Shown here piece after piece: positions 51,284-58,405 of a stretch of 64,000 bases of DNA. How positions within the stretch are numbered: the stretch's first letter is position 1; the number at the start of each line of letters is the position of its first letter. Below the pieces are notes generated by a model. It searched no databases and had not been told where the DNA came from. It saw nothing but the letters and a program-made list of their open reading frames with translations. Position numbers and translations under genes: made by a program. Location: NCBI GenBank assembly GCA_963783095.1, contig CAWAMR010000002.1:558001-622000 (forward strand). Direction: 5' to 3'. The stretch is from CAWAMR01 sp963783095 (GTDB taxonomy: Bacteria; Planctomycetota; Planctomycetia; Gemmatales; Gemmataceae).

Positions 51284-52855
51284 ATGCAAGAGTTTGTACA
51301 GCAACACGAAGCGAACATCTATGGGGTTCTTTCCGGATTCGACCGAATTCGCTTTCGCGGAACACAGCGGCGGATCTGTTATGTGAAGGGTTTCGCCAAG
51401 TTTTTGAATTTCATCGGTGTGCTGCTTAAGGTTTTTCGGGCTTTCGTCGATGGTACTTCGCGCAAGCTCAAGAAGACCACGGAGCAATTGGCCCGCAAAA
51501 CGCCGGTGGGGAAAGTGGTCTACCTGGCAGCCAACCGAGACAAGCAGGAAGTCCTCGACGAACTGCTGCGGACGTATGCGATCCCCGAGAGCTTCACCGG
51601 GTTGATCGCCGTGCTCAGTTGTGTGGAGAATTGCAACAGTTACGAGCTTCACAAGAACGCTGGCACCCAACATCTGGAAGTACACTCGGCCTGGCGCAAG
51701 TGCCTGCACTACTATCTGTACATTCGCGATCCTCGGTACGGCCTGATGCACATTCGCATCATGACTTGGTTCCCGATGCAGGTTCAGATTTGCATGAACG
51801 GTCGAGAGTGGTTGGCCCGGCAGATGAATGCAGCGGGACTTGCTTACCAACGGTTCGACAACACGTTTGCCTGGGTTGCCGATTTTGCTCAAGCGCAACA
51901 ATGGTTGGATGAGCAACTGAAAACGGATTGGGGGGCCATGCTGTCGGGCTTGTTGCGGCAGTACCATCCGGCCTTTCTGGATTTGCTCGGGGAGTTGTCG
52001 TTGCCGGAGTATTACTGGACCGCCGAGCAAACTGAATGGGCAACCGATGTGGCATTTCGTTCGAAGGAATTGTTGCAACCGCTGTATCGTCGTCTGATCC
52101 GACACGCCACGGAGAACCTCTCGTGCGCGGATGTGATGCGGTTTTTGCAGCAGTATGTGACGGAGTCGGGAGCGATTCACGGCAAGTTCCAAGGCGAAGT
52201 GGTGAGTGATCGCAAGACCCGTTATGAAGGAACGCGGATGAAGCATCGGGTGGGATCCAACAGCGTGAAGATGTACGACAAGTTCGGGCGAATCTTGCGG
52301 ATTGAGACGACGATCCACAATGCGGAAGGGCTGAAGGTATATCGACCTCGCGAGAACGATCCGCACAAGCGTTTGGCGTGGCAGTCATTGCGGCGCAGCG
52401 TGGCGGATCTGTACCGTCGCTGCCAGTTGTCGCAAAAAGCCAACGAGTCGTACTTGGAGGCGATGTCGGTGGTGGAATCATCCGAGACGTTGGAGTCGTT
52501 GACGGCTCCGGTCAGCAGTCCGGTCGAGCGAGCAGGGCGACGCTATCGGGGGTTAAACCCATTGTCGGCAGAAGACAGCCAGTTGCTGCGGGCCATCAAC
52601 CGAGGCGAATATGCGATGCTGGGCTTGCGCAACCGGGATTTGCGAGCAGTGCTGTACGGGACGGCCACTGGTGTGGAAAAAAAGAAGCAAAGCGGTCAAG
52701 TCACACGCCGATTACAATTGTTGCGCGCTCATGGCTTGGTCCAAAAGGTTCCCAAGAGTCACCGCTACAAAATCACCGTGCGAGGCAGACAACTCGCCAG
52801 TGCCTTGTCCTACGTCCACGAAAGCGATCTGAAAACCCTAAGCCAAGTGGCCTAG
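51284..52855 (+). CDS. Unclassified 523-aa protein, possibly transposase-like
   Basis: A long intact frame with no shift, unlike many neighbours. Segments: GVLSGFDRIRFRGTQRRICY, LIAVLSCVENCNSYELHKN, RDPRYGLMHIRIMTWFPMQV, CMNGREWLARQMNAAGLAYQ, DVMRFLQQYVTESGAIHGKF, MKHRVGSNSVKMYDKFGRIL, RIETTIHNAEGLKVYRP, then a C-terminal winged-helix-like end LQLLRAHGLVQKVPKSHRYK. I recall this as a recurrent unnamed family in environmental bacteria but cannot assign a catalytic mechanism. The inverted repeats around it and the DNA-binding-like tail suggest a mobile-element protein. No RuvC, DDE or HUH motif is certain. Confidence 0.6.
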   Translation: MQEFVQQHEANIYGVLSGFDRIRFRGTQRRICYVKGFAKFLNFIGVLLKVFRAFVDGTSRKLKKTTEQLARKTPVGKVVYLAANRDKQEVLDELLRTYAIPESFTGLIAVLSCVENCNSYELHKNAGTQHLEVHSAWRKCLHYYLYIRDPRYGLMHIRIMTWFPMQVQICMNGREWLARQMNAAGLAYQRFDNTFAWVADFAQAQQWLDEQLKTDWGAMLSGLLRQYHPAFLDLLGELSLPEYYWTAEQTEWATDVAFRSKELLQPLYRRLIRHATENLSCADVMRFLQQYVTESGAIHGKFQGEVVSDRKTRYEGTRMKHRVGSNSVKMYDKFGRILRIETTIHNAEGLKVYRPRENDPHKRLAWQSLRRSVADLYRRCQLSQKANESYLEAMSVVESSETLESLTAPVSSPVERAGRRYRGLNPLSAEDSQLLRAINRGEYAMLGLRNRDLRAVLYGTATGVEKKKQSGQVTRRLQLLRAHGLVQKVPKSHRYKITVRGRQLASALSYVHESDLKTLSQVA

Positions 52856-53011
52856 AAAATTGTGTTAGAAAAGCAAAATTCGCAGAATGAGTAGTACAGA
52901 GTCACAGAGCACACAGAGAAAATACAACGCAGAGTCAGGATTGTCTTCCCTGTGTACTCTGTAGTACTAATGTCGAAAATCTTTGCGCCGTACAGAGAGT
53001 TAGGGCGATTT

Positions 53012-53166
53012 CTCGCCGAAGGCGAGCGTCGGGGCGTTAGCCCGACGTGGGCTCCATCCGCTGTTGCTTGGATTTAATTCAAGCGGCGAATGTCCGGTGC
53101 GAAGAGGAGCGGTTCGGCAGATGCAGTCCACGTCGGGCTAACGCCCCGACGCTCGCCTTCGGCGAG
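53012..53166. repeat. Perfect 39-bp inverted repeat
   Basis: 53012-53050 and 53128-53166 are exact reverse complements (core CGTCGGGGCGTTAGCCCGAC) separated by 77 nt; each arm has its own CTCGCCGAAGGCGAG hairpin. It lies inside the right flank of the candidate mobile element. The 442-nt gap after the gene holds only this and low-complexity ACAGAG-rich DNA. Confidence 0.75.
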
Positions 53167-53297
53167 CCTTTGTTTGGTTGCGGCTACGCCGGCTGTGGCT
53201 CTGTGGTTAGAATGTTTTCCCAACTTGGCATTGGAATTGCACCCATGTATACTAACAATCAATTCGAACTTCTACGAACCCACTCGAAGGCGCTCTC

Positions 53298-53755
53298 ATG
53301 GAACTCGACAACAAGACCCTACAGGAACCCCTCAAGAAAGCCTATTCGTTCTTTGAAGAGTTCAAGAACTTTGCCTGAAAGGGAACGTCATCGATCTGGC
53401 GGTCGGCGTGATTATCGGCAGTGCCTTCGGCAAGATCGTCGATTCGCTGGTCAAGAACATTATCATGCCGACGATCGGCGTTCTAACCCCCGGCGAACAG
53501 GGTTACATCGGCTGGAAATGGACGATCGGTCAGAAGGAGATTCCCTACGGGTTATTTCTGGGTGAGGTCGTCAATTTCCTGCTGGTGGCATTGGTGTTAT
53601 TCGTTTTCATCGTGAAGTTCCTGGGTTGGGTAACACATCTACGACATGCCGAAGCCGCGTCACCAGCGCCGGCACCTCCTCCGACGACTCAAGAACAATT
53701 GCTCACCGAAATTCGAGATTTGCTGAAGCAACAGATGGAAAAAGGAAATCGTTAG
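53298..53755 (+). CDS. mscL: Large-conductance mechanosensitive channel, one frameshift
   Basis: ATG at 53298 opens MELDNKTLQEPLKKAYSFFE, EFKNFA; a one-base deletion at about 53378 then gives the conserved LKGNVIDLAVGVIIGSAFGK, the first pore helix of MscL. IVDSLVKNIIMPTIGVLTPG, the periplasmic loop, and helix 2 EVVNFLLVALVLFVFIVKFL follow, ending with a charged C-terminal helix ILTEIRDLLKQQ-like (LLTEIRDLLKQQMEK). It is a homopentameric emergency osmotic valve of the inner membrane. About 152 aa, family-typical. Confidence 0.9.
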
Positions 53756-53763
53756 CCGGGGCG

Positions 53764-53947
53764 AAGTTTTGAAGTTGCGCTCTGAGGCAATTGGAGGAGG
53801 AGCGGCTTCGCCGCACACTAACCCGACGCGTCAGCGAGGAAACGACTTCCAGCAAATGCGGGGTCGATCCTCGCTCACGCTTCGGGTTAGTGTAACCTTC
53901 GGTTTCCCTCGGTTTTGCAGGCGCCAACTTCAAAACTTGCGCATCTG
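53764..53947. repeat. Dispersed MITE-like repeat, copy 3
   Basis: Starts GAAGTTTTGAAGTTGCGCTC and ends CGCCAACTTCAAAACTTGCG, giving terminal inverted repeats of about 17 bp. It shares internal CCGACGCGTCAGC and ACTTCCAGCAA-type words with the other two copies. The longest frame (MKLRSEAIGGGAAS) is a repeat by-product. Confidence 0.65.
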
Positions 53948-54128
53948 GCTAACAAAATGGCAGAAATGCCTAACTTTGCGGTTTCTTCCGGACAACTTGA
54001 GAAAAAGCTCAAAGTTTTTTTGGAAAAGTTTTTCCCTCTGATGGGCTAAACGATAAGCTAATTACCTTTGTAGGGGTTTTTTCCATTTTCCTCTACCATC
54101 CCTCGTCATTTTTGGAGCCTGAACTGCG

Positions 54129-54973
54129 ATGGCTTCGTCGTGGAAGTCCTGGTTTGAGCGTCTGCGTCCCAAGTCGTATGGACGCAAGCAGCCTCTCATA
54201 CTCCTCAATGGACTGGCGGAGCAGGCAGAATCGTGGTACCGCAATGAGCGCTACTGGGCGCGCTATTTTACCGTGCTCCAGCCTAACTTGCTTGCGTATG
54301 AAGGCGAAGCGATTCACAAACGAATCGACGAGGGTTTGCCGATCAGCGTCGATTACCTCGTCGAGCAACTTCACCTATATCTGACCCACTTTGTGCAGAC
54401 CCCGCCGTACCATATTGTCTCCAGCAGTCTGGGCGGCAAGGTCGCGGTCGAATTCGCGGTCAAATATCCCGAGCTCGTTCGCGCCTTATCCTGATTTGCC
54501 CCTCCGGCATGGGCGATGCCGAACGCCTTCCGATCATGGAAGGCGTTCGACGCAGCGATTACGAAAAACTGATTACCAGCGTATTCCATAAGCCGAAGCA
54601 CGTCGATCGGGACATGCTGCGCTACTATAAACGCTCCTTCGAAAGCCGGCGCTGGAAGAAAGGATTCTTGCGAACGGTTCGCGGCACGAACGACCACATG
54701 GTTCGCCAGAAACTGCCGACCCTTCAGAAGCCGGTGCTGTTGATTAGCGGCCGGGAAGACAAGATCGTCGATCCGGCGGAGGGCGAACGTGCCGCCGCCG
54801 ATTTGCCGCAGGGACATTACCTGTCGATACCGCATTGCGGCCACGCGCCTCAGATCGAAAAGCCCTGGCTGGTGAACCGTCTGGTCGTTCACTTCCTGAC
54901 ATCCTCCAAGCCGACCTCGCATCCTCGATTTACTCAACTAATTCTTCATAAACCAAGCCGAGTCCTTTCATGA
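54129..54973 (+). CDS. Alpha/beta-fold hydrolase, one frameshift
   Basis: MASSWKSWFERLRPKSYGRK leads to PLILLNGLAEQAESWYRNER and YHIVSSSLGGKVAVEFAVKY, where SSSLGG is the nucleophile elbow (usual GHSLGG, so the second residue before the Ser is altered). A one-base loss at about 54493 is followed by LICPSGMGDAERLPIMEGVR, VLLISGREDKIVDPAEGERA (Asp region) and SIPHCGHAPQIEKP (catalytic His). About 281 aa. The stop TGA at 54971-54973 overlaps the next gene's ATG. The substrate is unknown. Confidence 0.82.
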
Positions 54974-55608
54974 AACAAACCACCCTCGATCATCATCAGC
55001 GATCCCCGGCAGCGCCGACTCGCAAAGGCGCTACCCCCGACTGGCTGTTGATGTTCGGCAAGTTCCTTCGTCACGGAACCGCGATCGCGTCATTCGTTCC
55101 GAGTTCGCGCTCACTGGCGCGAACCATCGTAAAGGGCATCGACTTCACGAAGGCAAAATGCGTGGTGGAACTCGGCGCAGGCACCGGGCCGATCACGACC
55201 GAACTGGTCAAACGCTCTACGGGCAATACCCGGCTCATCATTCTCGAACGCGATCCGGATTTTTGCAAAAGGCTTCGTGAAAAGTTCCCCAAGCATGAAG
55301 TCGTGGAAGGCGACGCCGCTCATCTGGACAAGATTCTTGCCGATCGCGGCGTCACCCATGCAGATCACATTCTGTCCGGCCTGCCGTTGCCGTCGTTCCC
55401 GGCCGGTTTGCGCGAATCGATCATGAAGGCTTCCAACAAGATCCTTTCCCCGCAGGGCACATTCCGCCAACTGACGAATATGCCGTGGGTCTACTATCGC
55501 TTCTACAAGAATTATTTCAAAACGGTGACATTCTCCTTCGTGCCAATGAACTTTCCCCCCGCGGGCGTCTATTATTGCCGGGGGTTCAAGGGGATGCCAA
55601 CTCCCTGA
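54970..55608 (+). CDS. PmtA-like phospholipid/SAM-dependent methyltransferase
   Basis: 212 aa. WLLMFGKFLRHGTAIASFVP and SSRSLARTIVKGIDF precede the SAM motif VVELGAGTGPITTELVKRS, then IILERDPDFCKRLREKFPKH, VEGDAAHLDKIL and the SGLPLPSFPAGLRESIM post-motif; ends VPMNFPPAGVYYCRGF. This is the pattern of phosphatidylethanolamine N-methyltransferases of the PmtA type, also similar to rRNA dimethyladenosine transferases. It overlaps the upstream hydrolase by 4 nt (ATGA) and is co-oriented with the GH3 gene, possibly a lipid-modification unit. Confidence 0.8.
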   Translation: MKQTTLDHHQRSPAAPTRKGATPDWLLMFGKFLRHGTAIASFVPSSRSLARTIVKGIDFTKAKCVVELGAGTGPITTELVKRSTGNTRLIILERDPDFCKRLREKFPKHEVVEGDAAHLDKILADRGVTHADHILSGLPLPSFPAGLRESIMKASNKILSPQGTFRQLTNMPWVYYRFYKNYFKTVTFSFVPMNFPPAGVYYCRGFKGMPTP

Positions 55609-55641
55609 ATTGGGGTCAAGAGCGAAGCGTACTGATCCGAA

Positions 55642-55775
55642 CCTGAAGCGTAAGCGAAGAGTGAGACTCCCACCTTCGCTAACGCTTCAGGCTCCGTTTT
55701 GACCGTGGTGAAGAAGCGTAAACGAAGGATTGGAGTTTCAATCTTCGCTAACGCTTCAGGCTCCGTTTTGACCGT
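55642..55775. repeat. Short direct and inverted repeats
   Basis: CTTCGCTAACGCTTCAGG followed by CTCCGTTTTGACCGT occurs twice (about 55674 and 55743), and CCTGAAGCGTAAGCGAAG at 55642 is a near inverse of the same word. It sits in the gap before the GH3 gene and extends its open frame falsely upstream. Confidence 0.65.
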
Positions 55776-55791
55776 CCTGAAGAGAAGTAAG

Positions 55792-57366
55792 ATGCCTCTG
55801 GCCGATTGGCTGACTGGAAATCGTCTCGTTCGCAGCGCTGCGGATGCCCTTCTGGCTCGGTTTTCTCGACGCCGAACGCTTTGCCTCGATCAACTCGATG
55901 TGCCTGCCATGCAAGAGCGCACCTTGCTCAAGCTTGTGCATTATGCTGCGCAAACGAGGTTTGCCCGCGAACACGATTTCGGACACATTCGTAGCGTAAC
56001 CGACTATCAAGCCCGCGTACCGATCCGCACCTACGAGGCATTTTGGAAGGAATACTGGCAGCCTGTCTTTCCCAAACTGGAAGGTGCGACTTGGCCCGAC
56101 TGGATTCCGTATCACGCCCTCTCGTCCGGCACCACCAGCGGCACAACGAAATTCATCCCCGTTTCCAAGCAGATGTTGTCGTCGAACCGCAAGGCGGCCT
56201 TCACTTCACTGGCCTTCTATCGCCATGTCGCCCCGCAAACACCGCTCTTCAACGGGAGAGTTTTCTTTCTGGGCGGCAACACCGGAATGATCAAACAAAC
56301 CGACGGTAGTTTGGCGGGCGACCTCAGCGCCATAGCTGCGATCGAAGTCGTCGGTCTGGTCCGGCCCTACACTTATCCACCCCTGGAGCTGAGTCGAATC
56401 CCCGATCTGGAAACCCGTCTCGATACGATCGCCCGGCAGAGCATCAATTTACCCATTACGGTGTTCAGCGGCGTTCCATCCTGGCAGCTAATCATCTTCG
56501 ATCGGCTCCGGCGCATCACGGGAAAATCGACCATTGCCGAGATCTGGCCGACGCTGCGCGTGGTCATCCATGGCGGCGCGAAATTCGATCCCTATCACGA
56601 TGTGTTCCGAAAAGTGCTTGGCAGCGATCAAATTCGCTGTCTGGATGTCTATCCATGTTCGGAAGGGTATGTCGCCACGGAAGATCCGCGCTACGATCTG
56701 CTGCGTGTCATCCCCGACCACGGAGTGTTCTTCGAGTTCATCCCTGTGGAGGAACTCGACGGCGATCAGCTCAAGACCAACACGCCCACGCGCCACACGC
56801 TGGCCAACGTCGAAATCGGTGTGCAATATGCCGTGGTGATGACGACGTGCGCTGGGCTATGGAGTTACCTGGTCGGCGATACGGTGGCCTTTGAGCGCCG
56901 CGAGCCGCCGTTGATCCGGTTCACGGGCCGGACCAAGTATTTCCTCTCGGCATTCGGCGAACATCTCATCAACGAGGAGATCGAGAAAGCGATCGCCGCT
57001 GCGGCGACTCCTACAGGTGCAGAAGTGGTCGATTTCCACGTGGGTCCGGTGTTTTCATCCGATCCGACGAAGCCCGGACATCACGTATACCTGATCGAGT
57101 TTCGGCAGCCGCCCCAGGATTTGCCGCAGTTCATGCAAATGATGGATGCGAAGCTGGCGCAGCTCAACGAAGACTATGCAACACACCGCATCGGCGATCT
57201 GACCATGAAACCGCCACAAATCGTCATGGTGCGTGGTGGGGCTTTCAACCGCTGGTTAACGTCTCACGGCAGGGGGATTCAATCGAAATTGCCGCGCATG
57301 GATAACACCGGGAAACTGACCCAGACGATCTGGCAATGGCTGAAGGAGAATGGGGGATTGGTCTAA
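55792..57366 (+). CDS. GH3-family acyl-adenylate/amidosynthetase-like protein
   Basis: 524 aa. Start MPLADWLTGNRLVRSAADAL at 55792; the longer frame runs through repeats. An adenylate-forming loop SSGTTSGTTK (residues 111-120), FFLGGNTGMIKQ, FSGVPSWQLII, VVIHGGAKFDPY, YPCSEGYVATED, then FTGRTKYFLSAFGEHLINEE, all as in GH3 proteins. Plant GH3s attach amino acids to jasmonate or auxin; the bacterial substrate is unknown. It follows the methyltransferase in the same direction. Homologs are frequent in planctomycetes and bacteroidetes. Confidence 0.88.
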   Translation: MPLADWLTGNRLVRSAADALLARFSRRRTLCLDQLDVPAMQERTLLKLVHYAAQTRFAREHDFGHIRSVTDYQARVPIRTYEAFWKEYWQPVFPKLEGATWPDWIPYHALSSGTTSGTTKFIPVSKQMLSSNRKAAFTSLAFYRHVAPQTPLFNGRVFFLGGNTGMIKQTDGSLAGDLSAIAAIEVVGLVRPYTYPPLELSRIPDLETRLDTIARQSINLPITVFSGVPSWQLIIFDRLRRITGKSTIAEIWPTLRVVIHGGAKFDPYHDVFRKVLGSDQIRCLDVYPCSEGYVATEDPRYDLLRVIPDHGVFFEFIPVEELDGDQLKTNTPTRHTLANVEIGVQYAVVMTTCAGLWSYLVGDTVAFERREPPLIRFTGRTKYFLSAFGEHLINEEIEKAIAAAATPTGAEVVDFHVGPVFSSDPTKPGHHVYLIEFRQPPQDLPQFMQMMDAKLAQLNEDYATHRIGDLTMKPPQIVMVRGGAFNRWLTSHGRGIQSKLPRMDNTGKLTQTIWQWLKENGGLV

Positions 57367-57614
57367 GGCAAGCAGCCGCCGTACTTCGCTTCCAAGGTTC
57401 CAAGGATCTCGTCGAGTGGTCGTCCAGTTTTTTCCTGGCGTCGTCGTTCCAATTCCTCGTCCGAGATCGGAAACTGGTATCCGGGAGGAGGAACGTGTTT
57501 GCGAATGGGAGTGTAGACTCCCAGAACTCGGCCGACTTCGTCCACGATCTCCATGACGTCGGACGCCGTTCGCAAATGATCGGCAAGCGATCCGTCGATC
57601 AGGACACGAGCCAT
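57363..57614 (-). CDS. Small antitoxin-like protein
   Basis: 83 aa: MARVLIDGSLADHLRTASDV, MEIVDEVGRVLGVYTPI, then ISDEELERRRQEKTGRPLDE and a helical end. The pattern E-V/C-DE-GRVLG followed by SEEELERRR is a frequent planctomycete small protein that behaves like a Phd/antitoxin-type regulator; the toxin is not visible nearby. Its 3' end overlaps the convergent GH3 stop by 4 nt. The next 200 nt upstream contain no gene. Confidence 0.65.
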   Translation of the reverse strand: MARVLIDGSLADHLRTASDVMEIVDEVGRVLGVYTPIRKHVPPPGYQFPISDEELERRRQEKTGRPLDEILGTLEAKYGGCLP

Positions 57615-57815
57615 AGTTGGGACTCCTCGCAGAGTGTATTTGAGCAGTTATTAAGATAGCTTTGTTGTCGAAGTTTTTCGATCCCGATTCGACAAATTGC
57701 GAACCGAATTGGCCATATGGTGTCTTCCATCAATCGAACTGGAAAACGCCAGTATCATTGATAAGTTTGCCAGAAGATTCGCTCAATACGACCAAGAAAA
57801 AAGGGGAAAAGGAAA

Positions 57816-58169
57816 ATGGATGAAGCAACCCGAAAACGACTCGTCGCTGCCGGCCACGAAGAAGTGTCAGTCCAGGAACTGCTCGGCTTGACCGATGAGG
57901 AAATGCAGCTCGTTGAACTTCGGGTCACGCTCAGCAAGCAGTTGCGCTCTTCGAGAACAGACGAAATGACACAAAACGAGCTGGCGAAAAGGATCAAATC
58001 CAGTCAATCTCGTGTTGCAAAAATGGAAGCGGCGGCAGCCGATGTGACTCTCGATCAATTTTTCAAAGGGTTCTTCGCGGTTGGCGGTAATGTGGTCGAT
58101 GTTTTTCGGGTAAATTCCCCGCGATCTTATTTGTTAGTAGCGACGAACGACGAATCGGCCATTACCTGA
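57816..58169 (+). CDS. XRE-family HTH regulator (HigA-like)
   Basis: 117 aa, ATG after AAAAGGAAA. The helix-turn-helix lies about residues 54-85: MTQNELAKRIKSSQSRVAKM, then EAAAADVTLDQFFKGFFAVG. A helical N-terminal extension, VQELLGLTDEEMQLVELRVT, is typical of this antitoxin-like group. A RelE/HigB toxin would be expected upstream, but none can be read in the 200-nt gap. It probably binds its own promoter. The base composition is similar to that of its neighbours. Confidence 0.8.
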   Translation: MDEATRKRLVAAGHEEVSVQELLGLTDEEMQLVELRVTLSKQLRSSRTDEMTQNELAKRIKSSQSRVAKMEAAAADVTLDQFFKGFFAVGGNVVDVFRVNSPRSYLLVATNDESAIT

Positions 58170-58240
58170 ACCCACGCGAGAGCGATGGTGAGGCTTGTTT
58201 TCGCTGTCTGCTCTGCGCGACGCATTCAAGATCACTGGTT

Positions 58241-58405
58241 TTGGCGCAACCATCAGGCTGCCGTCGCCGATGTGGTGACGAATGGCTGCCGCGTAGTGAG
58301 GAACTTCCGCACATTTGTCCTGAGTGCAAATCGCGACGTTGGGACAAGCCGAAAAAATGCAAACGAAAGCAAATCTTGCTAGATTTGCTTACGCTCGGAA
58401 GTTAA
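58241..58405 (+). CDS. Short zinc-ribbon protein fragment
   Basis: A frame without ATG but with a possible TTG at 58241 encodes CRRRCGDEWLPRSEELPHIC, PECKSRRWDKPKKCKRK and stops at 58405. The C-x3-C/CPEC knuckles and CKSRRWDKP wording match small planctomycete zinc ribbons. The frame can be read upstream to about 58150 (GEACFRCLLC), overlapping the regulator's end. It could be a truncated gene or need an upstream start lost to an indel. Confidence 0.3.
   Translation: MAQPSGCRRRCGDEWLPRSEELPHICPECKSRRWDKPKKCKRKQILLDLLTLGS

Larger units (their letters stand above)
51164..53216 (+). mobile_element. Candidate unclassified mobile element bounded by about 40-bp inverted repeats
   Basis: The left end 51164-51206 (AACATTCTAACCACAGCG, CGGCATAGCCGCAACCAAA) is the near reverse complement of the right end about 53173-53216 (TTTGGTTGCGGCTACGCCGG, GTGGTTAGAATGTTTT). 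Outer words ATGCCA and TGGCAT also mirror. The enclosed 2.05 kb carries one 523-aa gene and a second palindrome. No short target duplication was identified. The alternative is insertion of the gene within an older palindrome. Confidence 0.45.

Noticed and set aside
51266..52366. 366-aa minus-strand frame opposite the 523-aa gene
   Set aside because: Plus-strand frame is longer, has a clear start and conserved-looking blocks; the minus frame looks like a shadow.
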